Of a DNA stretch of 64,000 nucleotides, positions 54,390-64,000 are shown piece after piece. The DNA lies in contig AP026541.1 in NCBI GenBank assembly GCA_026075535.2, positions 1,116,001 through 1,180,000 on the forward strand, read 5' to 3'. The stretch is from Tricholoma matsutake. Its lineage: Eukaryota; Basidiomycota; Agaricomycetes; Agaricales; Tricholomataceae. The number at the start of each line of letters is the position of its first letter. Position 1 is the first letter of the stretch. A program made the translations under genes and the position numbers. Under the pieces are notes generated by a model. It did not search any database and was not told where the DNA came from. It saw only the letters and a program-made list of their open reading frames with translations.

Positions 54390-54780
54390 TCCAGTCTCCT
54401 TTTTGGCCTTGTGCCTTAACTCATATCTTTTGCCTCATGTTCTACACATGTTTCTCATTCTTGATTAGCCTTTTTGTCACTTCTACTACTCGTCTAGTCC
54501 CCCGATCTTGCGTCCAAACATATCTGCGCACTCGAAATTCCTCAAAACCTCTTCGAAAAATATTGCGACATCTCGAAAATCATCGCAAAGTCTCGAAACA
54601 CATTCTTTTAGCCTCGAACTGCTTTGACAAGTAGTTGTTTTATGACTATTTGACGGTCGGTCTGACAGGTGACATTTAGAGGGCCTCGCAACCTTCCTCT
54701 GACTTGTGTTATACCATCTGAAGCCATTTTGTGGGTTTTGTTTGGGTTTCTGGGTTGAGCATCATCAGCGTGAGAGATGC
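54390..54780 (-). repeat. Dispersed repeat, inverted copy of 10915-11440
   Basis: The reverse complement matches the 10.9-11.4 kb segment over several blocks, including the ATGGCTTCAGATGGTATAAC block and the adjacent region. It overlaps the 3' end of the beta'-COP fragment. Confidence 0.65.
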
Positions 54781-55470
54781 CACAATTTTAGGGTGCTTGT
54801 TGCTGATGAGGTCTGCTTTCCATGCATCTACAGCCTTTGATGCTTGGCTATTTGAAATTGTAATGAGGATTGTGTGGACAGATAATAAAGATACAAACCT
54901 TGGGGCATATGTGCGAGCAAACAATTCACACATGCTTCTGTATCGCCGAGTGAGAAGCATGTTGTGAACGCCAATTATTCTGACCTTTCTTCTCTGTCAC
55001 GTTTGCATATCACTGATGTTGTGCCGCTGGAATAAATAAAAACACCTACCAGCTTTTGTGACGAACCCTTCACAGCCTTTCCGATCGCCCATCGCCATCA
55101 GGAGTAGCATCCAGTTGCCTGCCCCCCTGAAACACTCATCAGATCAAAACCATCGAGCTTGGTGACGAATCGTACTATCACCAAGACGGTATCAAGGTCG
55201 TCAAGTTGTAGGCCAACTCGAACTTGTGGTCGGTGTCAGTGGTTACTTGGATGACAAGTTCTTTGAGGTCTGTAGTAGAGTTAGGTGCCCAACCCCCTCT
55301 ATTTTGATTTCGGAGAAACATACAGCTTTGTTGACCTTTTGAAAAGGTGGGATTGGCATCCATACAGCAGTTTGATGACAGGGAGAGGAAGTAGCCATAG
55401 ATGTGTAGATCCTTGTCTGCGAGGAATATGCAGTTGTAGGAGAGCATGTAACCGAGAAGGTAGGGAGGGG
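54700..55470 (-). pseudogene. SEC27: Coatomer beta'-COP (SEC27/COPB2) C-terminal fragment
   Basis: On the minus strand: GYMLSYNCIFLADKDLHIYG and YFLSLS (about 55380-55460), DLKELVIQVTTDTDHKFELA (about 55205-55265), ECFRGAGNW with LLLMAMGDR (about 55085-55140), an intron-like GTAGGTGT...TTCCAG (about 55027-55050), EKGQNNW (about 54985), then in another frame ELFARTYAPRF (about 54905-54935) and AVDAWKADLISNKHPKIVAS. This is the order of the beta'-COP region after the WD40 repeats, which coats retrograde Golgi vesicles. Exons are partly missing and frames shift, so it is a captured or decayed piece. Confidence 0.75.
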
Positions 55471-55650
55471 GCTACGGACATCTTTACATGAACATTGATG
55501 TACACATGAATGTGGACCACTTACTAGTGTTCATTGCCAACAAAAGTTGGTTAACTTGAATGTTGTACTTATTTTATATTCTTAATATTTATTCTACTAC
55601 TAACTATCCACAGAGTCTTGAAGGCTTGGGTGGATAACGAATGACGAAGG

Positions 55651-56361
55651 TGTTAAGGGCGAAGCCTCAACCACTCGATCTAGTCGATGTCGTTTGATGA
55701 GGTGCTTCCTTGATGAGTCGTTCGGCACTAGTCTTACTCGGAGCGTCCGATGTAAGATAGGTAGTGCACTCTAGCAGGGCTTCTGCATAGAGTCATTCAG
55801 GTTCTCGCACTAAGGGGCTTCCTTAGTGGTTTCGAGTAAGTTTGTGAGTTGCAAGTTAAGGCTGTTAATTGCCTAGATCTAAACTAAGGACATCCCTACT
55901 ACAAGTTGCAGTACTTATACTACAAGGGAGGTCCTTATCATCCAATCAGAAAGATAGATGCATATCAAGTAAGAATAGAAACAATAGGCCTCATGTCTTG
56001 CATGAGGTGTCCAATGTCACAGAGTGCTGCGGCGCAGCATGTCAGGAAACAATAAGAGATAAGCCTCATGCCTAGCATGAGGCATCCGATGTCACAGATC
56101 TGATGTCAAGGATCCGATGTCATGGACCTCATGTCAAGAGGCTGTTGTATCACAGCATGTGTGGGAGTGGGTTCGGGTGCATGGAGTCACCATGCATCAA
56201 GGGTGCCTTCCATGGGAAGGGGATCGAATGCATGCAGTCGGCATGCATCGTGTGTGTGTCTGGTGTCAAGGGCATGAATCATGGAGTGCCTCCTGTCTGG
56301 AGGGGATCATCGGGTCAGTCGGGTCGGTCAGGTTCCATGAGTTACAAGGAAAATTGTAACA
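55651..56361 (-). repeat. Solo LTR related to chromovirus 1 (711 bp)
   Basis: It starts TGTTAAGGGC and ends GTAACA, flanked by the perfect 5-bp duplication GAAGG (55646-55650 and 56362-56366). It shares the U3 palindromes (two copies), the GATGTCA repeats and the hairpins with AAGCC-type loops: CACTAAGG/GGCTT/CCTTAGTG (about 55808-55828) and CTCTAGCAG/GGCTT/CTGCATAGAG (about 55769-55792). The orientation is taken from similarity to the LTRs at 1636 and 8250. It is the scar left by LTR-LTR recombination of another copy. Confidence 0.92.
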
Positions 56362-56628
56362 GAAGGTGGTGGTTGGAGACAGAGTGGGAAGGCATGCAAA
56401 AGCATCAGATGTTTGTTGATGTTGCACGAGATGTTTGAGTTTCGGGTATCCCAGGCTTGCTAAATAACTGGGCTTGCTAAAATAAAACAAAGTTGGCCTT
56501 TGTTTTATTTTAGCAAGCCCAGTTATTTAGCAAGCCTGGGATACCCGAAACTCAAACATCTTGTGCAACATCAACAAATGTCTGACGCTTTTGCACGCCT
56601 TCCCACTCTGTCTCCAACCACCACCTTC
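56362..56628. repeat. 267-bp near-perfect palindrome
   Basis: The left arm starts GAAGGTGGTGGTTGGAGACA and the right arm ends with its complement (to CACCACCTTC at 56628). Arms of about 130 bp differ at only a few positions; the centre is near 56495 in a TTGGCC context. The solo LTR target duplication GAAGG (56362-56366) is the outermost part of the left arm. No terminal duplication for the palindrome itself was seen. Confidence 0.9.
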
Positions 56629-56885
56629 TACCCCACGTAAGTCCCATTTCTTTTGTTGTCGGTAGCATAGAATATAAATTAAGTTATGGTGTTCAACAAA
56701 AGCCCATAAGAGTGTCAAAAGACACAAAAGTATGAATAGAATGTCATAAGGGCAGACACGTTGGTGCTATGGATAGATAGATATTGAAGCCCTAGTCTCT
56801 TGCATACCATTTTTCTGAATGATAAGCTGATACTTTGTGATTCTATGCACAGACAAGAAGCTTTAATTGCCAGTATGAGCCAGGT

Positions 56886-59510
56886 ATGAGAGGAAGTTAT
56901 TTGATTGTAGAACATGACGCTCATTCAATTCAGATCCCCAGATCTGTTTGCCGCTTTATTGATATTGAAGCTGGGGTGGACGATGGAAATAATTCGGAGA
57001 GTGAGAGTGGGGAATGGGATCCCGGTTTGTTACTATTCTCTGGGATGGGCTATTGCTTCTCATGGACATAAATCCAGACAACTTCATTGATGACAGGGTC
57101 CATAGCCTTGATCAGAGCATTTCTCTGCAGCATGTCTCATGGAGGGATCTTCCCAATCCAGAGGAGGGACTGGGTGAATTTTTAACTGGGATTTTGGAAT
57201 GCTCTTGCAGTGCAGCACGGTGGCGTGCTCCCTCACCTGATGATAACAACACATCAATCAGTCATACCACTACCCTCTTAGATGAAGTTGCAAGATCACC
57301 TGGGCCAGATGACTACCCATTGTGGAGGGTTCACTGCAGGGTAGGTCGACTTTGTTGGCTCTGACAAAAACTTAAGCAATCGACCAGTTGGGCACGGAAC
57401 AAGAGATCATTTTCTTTCTTCTGCAATTGCGGCACCCCATCACCAGTTGTGATCTGTGTTTATGCATAATTCCATTCACGGCTGGGTCTACTTAGAAATG
57501 ACCATGAACAAAGACCTAGTTCAGCTTCTGTGACTTTCTCCTGGCATAGTTCGCCACAACATGGGAATCATCTGGGAGCAGGTTGATTTTGTAGATTGGA
57601 CGAAGGTTCTCAGTCAACACGATTCCACTACTAATAGCAATCTGGCTGTTGGGGACTGGGTGCGGGTGCTCAAAGGGACCTACAAAGGGGATGTAGGTTA
57701 TGTGGCAGCAGTAGAGAACTGGGGGGGGTGTCACTCTTCTCTTAGTTCCTCACCTGCCTTCCTCCTCTCTCTGGAAGAGAAAGTGTTAGCATTCGACCAC
57801 CCCTCCAGAACCTAATTTATTTGAACCACTAGCTGCCAAGCGCAATTTTGGTATTGACCCCATCTGGCAGGCACACTACGTTTACCACTTCAACGGATAC
57901 ACATTTGAATATGGGCTTATCCTCAAGGCTTTTGGCCTCTGGTCAGTCTCATCTACTTCTGTCCACATTCCTACACAGCTGCTCTTTCTTTATCAGTCCA
58001 CTGACCACCCTGCCCTCACCACTTCTACATTTCCCCAGCCCTTGGAATGGCATTTTGCAGAAGGCAAGGTGGTTTGTGTCCATCCCTCACATCAGAAATG
58101 CCTCATCAAAGCTGTTGGAGATAGTTTTGCAGAAGTAGATTTTCAGATGCAAGAGGGTATAGTGCACATTCCTTTGTCCAATTTACTCAAGTTTTTCCAT
58201 CCCAGTGAATTTGTTGAAGTCATGGGCTGGCCATTCCAAGGACAGAGTGGATGGGTCGAAGGTGGCTGGGATAACATCATCCATGTAGCCGTGGAAAATA
58301 GATCAGATGATGCTACTGAGGTTCACGATGTCAAGGTTGGCCCATTTTTTAACAGTCAGCACTTGAACTAATGCTGGCTTTCAAAGCATTGAAGTTCACA
58401 TCAATTGCTTGAAAGCCACTACTGCACCTTTCTTACATGTGCAGTCATCCTCTGGCTCAGAAAAACGACTCTGGAACAACCCTATTCCCTGGATTGGGAC
58501 AACCGTACTTGTATCAAAACCAGGACATGCAATAAAGAGCTATCAAGGAATTGTCAAAACTGTCCTTTGCAAGCAACCAACAAAAAGTGGTCTCCATCTT
58601 GTAGCGCAGCTCACACATTTAGATCTGTCCTGCCCATATAAAACGGTGGTCCTCAATTATGACGATGTTGTAGAAGCCCAGTATGTGTATTTGGGGTATC
58701 TCCCATGTGTCCCTTCTGAATATATGACTGTTATAGGTTCAGATGTAAGCATATTCGACTTCATGAAGCCACAAAGCAAGCTCTTCATTCCTCTTGATCG
58801 AGATCATATGGAAACCCAAATACTTCAATGCTCTGCTCCCTCAAGCTCAGGCAATGTGACTCCCATGCCTGATTGGTCTCCTTCATTGATGCCTGCTTGG
58901 AATCCTTCATCCTGGACTCCCATGCCCACTCCATCAACCCCTTCCTGGAATTCCCTGGCATCATTGAGGACTAGCCCCGACCCAACTCCTGCAACAGCCA
59001 TTTCAAGTTCTAGCATCCGTCCAGCCTTGCCACAACACCCACTTTTAGACTCACGACTACTTGGTGTCCAGCTAAAAGTAATAACTAACAGTGGGGGCTT
59101 TGAGAACAAAGAGACTGCTGTAACTCTTGAATTGGTGGCCGGACGACTAATTATTCAACATACAAGCTACAAGACATCGTGATCGGTAGATCCGGCATGG
59201 GTTTCACCAAAGCAACCCCATCCAGCCCACAACAATGGATTACTTGTTGTCATCAAAGGCGAACATTGTGGCAAATATGTACAGTGAATTCACCACAGGT
59301 ATGATCAAGGAACCACAATCATTATCTTGGGCATTGTGAAGAGGACGGAGAATGCTGCTGACAGCCTCACAGGAGAACGGCTGGAGCTTGGTGAGGATCA
59401 TCTCTGCAAAGGTATTGAGACGAATGATGATAAAAAGTGCAACAAACATACAATGACTGCCCTTCGTGAGCAGGCCCACAAAATCCATGCAAAATAGATT
59501 TAATTTCATT
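56886..59510 (+). pseudogene. Spt5-like KOW protein, copy III
   Basis: N-terminal acidic part (RFIDIEAGVDDGNNSESESG), an intron, FIDDRVHSL, and NGN-like DDYPLWRVHCRVG (about 57320). KOW motifs: AVGDWVRVLKGTYKGDVGYV (about 57645-57705), EFVEVMGWPFQGQSGWVEGG (about 58208-58265) and WIGTTVLVSKPGHAIKSYQG (about 58490-58550). A Trp/Pro/Ser tail (SLMPAWNPSSWTPMPTPS, about 58885-58940) resembles the Spt5 CTR. The C-terminal domain (LLGVQLKVITNSGGFENKE, GLLVVIKGEHCGKYV and LTGERLELGEDHLC) runs to about 59500. Frame changes and TGAs at expected Arg codons break it. Confidence 0.78.
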
Positions 59511-60848
59511 TATAATGTATATAATTCCTATAAATATATTTGAATATCAGTGAACCAGCTCTCAAGCTGGAGTGGTTGGTAAGGTTTGGTTTTGACTTGT
59601 CGCAAGCTGATGGCAGCTACAGGTTGGAGCCAAAGCCGTGGCAACACTATCTACTGTAAGATATGTCAGTCTTCATGTTTTCTTAATACTGCACACCTAA
59701 TTTTTGGATGACAAGTTCACCAAAATGGCAAGGAGTTGGATCAAGCAAATTTATTCAGTATCTCTCATGACCGGTTTAGTATCTCATACTGTCTACGTGC
59801 TTCATCTTTGTCGCTTCTCTCACATGCAATCAGGCATCGGCCCCTCTCCTGCATCCTCTCGCTCTCTTCCCCATTTACTAGATTGGAAATTGAAGTTGAA
59901 GACTGGGCCGCTGTGATGGCCACCCTCTACGTGGATCCTAATAGAAATATTGCCCTCAAAGCCATTTCAAGCCTAAGAAAGTACGCAAATAGAGCTTACT
60001 CACTGTTTCTTCTGATTTGGGAAAGAGATCAACAGCTACCTTGCTTCCGCTGCTGTTGGCGACTGGATCCACCTGTACACTGGAGTTTGCATACTTGGCA
60101 TTGCCTATGTTGAATCATCAACCTAAACCATCTCTGCAGCTAAACTGGAACTTACCTTGTTTGTTAAATTCTTTGCTATCATCAAAATCTGAAAAGCGAA
60201 CACCCCAATACTGATTTTCTGGCCTGCAATCTGAGGGTTTGTCACCATGTGGTTCTGTGTTGGTTCAGTCACACTTTCTCCACCATTAATCTCACCTTTG
60301 CTTATGTTGTCAATGTCATACACAATGCAGTTGCAAATGGTACCGGTGGTGAGATTAAGAGAGGAAGGGAAGCTCAGAATCGTCATGGTGGATTGTGGGT
60401 TTAGATTGCTCACTCACCGTCCAATGGATTTATAACATTTCTGCCATCGGTTGTGCTTCATACGTTACCTGACATTTGATGCAAGATCCGGTCAATGCTA
60501 GGCCACAGTAGGTTGCCCTGTACCTCTATGTTAAGTTCCTTCTGCTGAATGTGTTAATTTACGATAGGGCAGGGTAAATTTATCAAGACAACGTCTTACT
60601 TGAAGCTCTCAATTTTGCAACTCTTCCATTTTGCTGGCATCCCCTAGCAACATCCCAAGATCCAGCTCTAGAATGGTGTGCGGTTGCCAATCCTCTCCAT
60701 TTCAAGCTAAACTCAACCCTGATGGTATTGATTTTGTGGACCTTTCCTTATGAACATCAGGCATTTCCTGGCATCTTGGATGTGGAGCATCCTTTCCTTG
60801 GGTATATAAGGACAGGAAATATTGTATCTCTTCCTCAACCTACTGTCA
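59511..60848. other. Stretch with unassigned frames
   Basis: A plus-strand segment near 59890-59990 reads LEIEVEDWAAVMATLYVDPN and then ALKAISSLRKYANRAYSLFL, which looks like a helical protein fragment, but I cannot name it. The rest shows no recognised feature. Confidence 0.35.
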
Positions 60849-61935
60849 TGGCTAAAGCTTCAACAGCGAAATCCAAACAAATTGCGAAGGCAAAGTTAGC
60901 ATCAACCACTAGCGGCCAGAAAATGAAAGAGAATTTGATCAGGAAGCCCAGTGCTGGAAGTTAGTATTGTATTTTGTTTCCATTGAGGCCCTTATTTATC
61001 ACTTCACTTGAATAGAGGCAAAGTCAAATAAGTGAGGCAATGCTGCCATTAGCAAGACAGTGAAGAAGGAGCTGCTTGAGAAGCAAAGTTCCCGAAGTGA
61101 GTATTTTATTTCCATTGAGACTTTTCCTTATTGCTTCACTTCAATAGGTGCAAAATCAAATGAAGAAGTCTTTGCTGCCAAGATCAAACAACTTACAGGT
61201 GAGTCCCATTGCTCTCCTCCGTGATATACCATGTTGACCCTTTTAGCTGAGAATGCAGCCTTGCATAAGGCCAACACCATGAAAGAAAATGTCAGTCCAA
61301 TGATACCGCGGCCAGAGAAGGGCTCTGCTGGTGACGGATTCAACCTTCGGGCTAAAATGGGCCTTGCAGATGATGACAAGTTATATGGTGCCCTTCGAGT
61401 GAGTTACTTTCTTTTTTTATGCTCATTCTTATCTGAGGATTTTCAGCGCTGTGTTTGAGATGCAGTCAACAAGGCTGGGCTTGACTATAGGATTAAATGG
61501 CACTGCCAACCCAAGCACCTTATTGCCCAGGTCATCAGGGTGGTATGTTGTTGATTGCCAATCTTGCATAAATTCCCTTTCACCTAGATCCCCTAGGCTC
61601 GAGAATGCCATGAGTATTTCAAGTGATTCCCACATGGGTGGGCAATTGAAGAATTCATGAAGTCTAGTCTCAAGAACAAGCGCGCTTATGCACGTAAACA
61701 GGGATATTTCCAAGAACTTGGGAATGCAAACAACGCAGGGAGCAATGGTCGTGAGGAGTCTCTAAATAGTGACATGGGTGATGACGAGGCTGAAGCTGGA
61801 AATGGAGAATTCAAAGGCGACGTTGAGGATGATGAGCTTGAAGCTGAAAATGGGGAATTCAAAGGTGACATGGAGGATGATGAGGCTGAAGCTGTAAATG
61901 GGGAATTCAAAGGCAATAATGAGGAGGATCCCTAA
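60849..61935 (+). pseudogene. Small spliced fungal gene with acidic repeats, broken
   Basis: Predicted exons: 60849-60960, 61015-61098, 61148-61198, 61249-61399, about 61448-61542 and 61599-61935. Introns are clear, for example GTGAGTATTT...TTCAATAG and GTATGTTG...CCTAG. The protein shows KSKQIAKAKLASTTSG, a coiled-coil-like AENAALHKANTMKENVS, IPRPEKGSAGDGFNLRAKMG, VNKAGLDYRI, WAIEEFMKSSLKNKRAYARK and an acidic repeat tail. It fits a small multi-copy agaricomycete family of unknown role that I remember with the same GSAGDGFNL motif. In-frame stops lie in exons 2, 5 and 6. Introns 1 and 2 are similar to each other. Confidence 0.7.
61768..61917 (+). repeat. 48-bp tandem repeats coding an acidic tail
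   Basis: Three in-frame units encode (M/V)(G/E)DDE(A/L)EA-x-NGEFKG. The period is a multiple of three and the units are very similar, showing recent slippage or unequal exchange. Confidence 0.85.
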
Positions 61936-62508
61936 GTACTTTTGTTGCATATGAGTGGGTATTTTCTCATTTGCAAGATGTTGAATTTTTGGCATTAAAG
62001 GTGACATTTCCTGTATTAAACTGGATGTAATTCAACTCTAATTTTTAATGGTTACTGTCATGAGAATTGCCCCTAAGTGTTTGAATAATTTTCACTCCAC
62101 TGTTGTGAAAACTCATTGTTAGATGTATGAATAGTTTCAGTTGGCAAGTTATGAAAAAAAAAATACTTCATTGACAGCATGAAAACTTGTCGCTATGGCA
62201 TGATGAAATAGCCCTGCAAAGTGGATGGATAACCACTTTCCTGACCCTCTGAAAATCTTGCAAAAAAAGGGCAAAATCCAGCTACTCAAAATGTAGTTAG
62301 TTACTCCATTAAAAAGATGGAAGTCATCCCCAGGGATGAATTCAACGGGATATGATTACAGACAAATTTCGAGGTGTTTTCAACCTCTTAACTCATCTGT
62401 TCTGAGGGAGAATTTCTACAACTTTTAGGGGGTGTTTTTCTCCGAAAACCAGATGATTTTTATTCTTTTTCAACAGCCATAAAGGATGAAAATTCTACCC
62501 CAAATGGA
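61936..62508. other. AT-rich stretch without supported gene
   Basis: No recognised coding or repeat structure. Confidence 0.4.
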
Positions 62509-62865
62509 TTACTTTCTACTCAATTTCTTCACCTCAGTGGCTGAAATACTGGATGATTTTCCACATCCAATGGTCTCACTGTGATTTGGACACCAACCAT
62601 ATAAATTCCAATACTGCACAGTAGATAACTCCCTCTTGAAACCAAACAATGACAATTCCAAAAAAGGATGCAACAATAGGTGCTGTCCATCCATCAACAA
62701 CCAAATGAATTGTGTGTTGAGAGCCTTGGTATGTTTGAGCGCAACATCTGTTATGGGAAAAAAAAATGAGAAATGCACCATGAAATAGTTACGAACATTT
62801 TTAGACATTTCAACATATATAGCTTTAATATCATGGGAAACTGTCTGAGGTGAAGGGAGAATCAT
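62509..62865 (-). pseudogene. hAT-like transposase fragment
   Basis: The frame reads LPSPQTVSHDIKAIYVEMSK, then QFIWLLMDGQHLLLHPFLEL and LFGFKRELSTVQYW, resembling the region of hAT transposases from the LPS/T-R motif to the first catalytic Asp (DGW in relatives; here DGQ). Only about 120 residues remain. The LTR at 62878 lies just upstream and may have cut it. Confidence 0.5.
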
Positions 62866-62877
62866 TCCTGGTTGGAG

Positions 62878-63550
62878 TGTTAAGAACTGATCCTAGAAGG
62901 TGCATCGGAATCTGATCGGACCCTGTGGGTGTTGATAGTGGATGGTTGTCAGGTCGTTGTGGATTCTGTGGGAGGGGAAACGGAAAGGACTTGGCTTCAG
63001 CTTATAAGAAGCTGCGCCCTTCACCTCGTCTGGTGTCCTAATTTCAAGACGAAGGTTTGTAGGTAGAAGCAGGGAGGTGCAGGTAAATGTGGGGAGGAGT
63101 ACAGAGGGACTTGGGTTAAGTTCAGATGAGAATTAGAACTTCAGAGGAAGACTAGAGGTCGAGTTGAAGGGAGTTCAGACTCTTAGCGGACTGAGGTAGG
63201 AGTAGAAGGAGATTTAGATTGGCAGGTTTAAAGTTGAGTCTATGTCAATATACAAACTGAGGAATACAAGGCAAAACTAACTAAGCTTAAATACTGTAGT
63301 CCGGAATAAATGTGGAACAGGAACAAAGACTGCAGCAGTGTCTTGACTGCGTAGATAAATTACCTAGCAGGAGCCGCACAGGAATCCGTAGTCAAATTTG
63401 CAATAGAGATGGCAGCCTGGTGCACAGCAGTGTGGGCAGTGCAAGGCAGCCAGGAACAAAATCGGGAGGCATAGACAAATGTTGGGTTCGACGTGCAGGA
63501 AAGGGTCGGACGTATGTGGGTTCTGATCAGGCGAGGAACGGTTCTTGACA
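62878..63550 (+). repeat. 5' LTR of a fourth LTR retrotransposon
   Basis: It begins TGTTAAGAAC and ends GTTCTTGACA, an inverted terminal TG...CA pair. The five bases outside (TGGAG on the left, GTATT on the right) differ, so it is not a solo LTR; the element continues to the right. It shows no similarity to the chromovirus 1 LTR beyond the ends. Confidence 0.75.
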
Positions 63551-64000
63551 GTATTTCCCCCTTAGTGCCGAGCCTACGAGGCACATGAGGGTTTGAGTCC
63601 AAATGAGGAAGTTGGTTGGATTTCCAAATGCGGCAATTGGTTGAAAATTTTTCATGTTGTTTCCTACTCCCATCACCTATCAGAAATGTCCCCCCCCAGC
63701 AGTCTCCACACAGATCAAAATGGCCGCGATGAAGGCCCAACACAAACAGAGGGAGCGGGCACTGAGGGAGTAGATGGAAAAGAAGATGAAGGAGCTGGAG
63801 GAAGCGGTGAGGGAGGAGGAACACTGGGCACAGGAGGCGAAAAGGCAGCAGAGGAGGCTGCAAAGGCAGAGGAGGCGCACCAGGCAGAGGCACAGAAAAA
63901 GGAGGCATCGGCCACAAGACGAGTGGAGAAGAAGCGGGTGGCTGCAGCCACGGGTTTGGAGGATGAGGCTAAGGGGAGCAAGTCCCCAAAGAAAAAGAAA
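63551..64000 (+). pseudogene. Start of internal region of LTR element 4
   Basis: After GTATTTCCCCCTTAGTGCCG there is a leader, then from about 63721 a coiled-coil-like coding region (KAQHKQRERALRE, a TAG stop, KKMKELEEAVREEE; and in another frame Ala/Glu/Lys-rich sequence). This resembles the N-terminus of a Gag-type protein in agaricomycete gypsy elements. The window ends inside it. No PBS was identified with confidence. Confidence 0.5.

Overview
The window is almost wholly transposon-derived DNA from a filamentous fungus, most likely an agaricomycete basidiomycete. The pointers are chromodomain Ty3/gypsy elements, CACTA elements that look like the Plavaka group, a FunK1-type kinase, a casein-kinase-1-like gene, a multi-copy Spt5-like (KOW) gene family and 50-65 nt introns of the GTRNGT...CTNAY...YAG type. 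I see no rRNA gene, no convincing functional tRNA gene and no clearly intact host gene. Cellular genes appear only as decayed pieces: beta'-COP, a flavin monooxygenase exon, kinases and a small spliced gene with tandem acidic repeats.

Layout. 1-9.3 kb: hAT remnants, then a hairpin-rich element (copy E) split by a near-complete Ty3/gypsy chromovirus (1636-9025, minus strand, target duplication CCTAC). 9.3-13.7 kb: a fragment of a probable tyrosine-recombinase element, a repeat shared with 54.4-54.8 kb, a foldback element, and hairpin element copy D. 13.7-16.7 kb: decayed Ty3/gypsy 3. 17-22.3 kb: an Spt5-like pseudogene split by hairpin element copy A (17195-19972, 8-bp target duplication). 22.5-27.5 kb: Ty3/gypsy 2. 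27.5-29 kb: C-terminal half of a CACTA transposase. 29-33.8 kb: tandem repeats, a Tc1/mariner pseudogene and the 5' part of a LINE. 33.8-37.9 kb: hairpin elements B and C. 39.1-40.8 kb: a 5'-truncated LINE with a 15-bp target duplication. 41.5-44 kb: CK1-like kinase and FMO fragments. 44.5-45.8 and 48.2-48.9 kb: hAT non-autonomous elements with 8-bp duplications, the second inside a hAT transposase pseudogene (46.1-49.8 kb). 50.4-53 kb: a FunK1 kinase joined to a CACTA N-terminal fragment. 53.9-56.6 kb: minisatellite, beta'-COP fragment, solo LTR and a 267-bp palindrome. 56.9-59.5 kb: second Spt5-like copy. 60.8-61.9 kb: small spliced pseudogene. 62.9-64 kb: the 5' LTR and start of another LTR element.

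The two most unusual systems. (1) A repeat family (copies A-G) carries two classes of short hairpin whose stems differ between copies yet stay complementary. The first class sits at the 3' edge of exon-like blocks directly before splice-donor-like sequences. The best copy is bounded by shared terminal motifs and an 8-bp duplication, and its terminal arms carry tRNA-like A/B boxes pointing outward. (2) The chromovirus LTR has six tandem hairpins with changing stems and a near-constant five-base loop in the predicted RNA leader, next to clear self-priming and TATA signals.

Decay pattern: most premature stops I could place against a remembered family pattern are TGA where arginine is expected (CGA to TGA), with a smaller group at expected tryptophans, as methylated-CpG and related transitions would produce.
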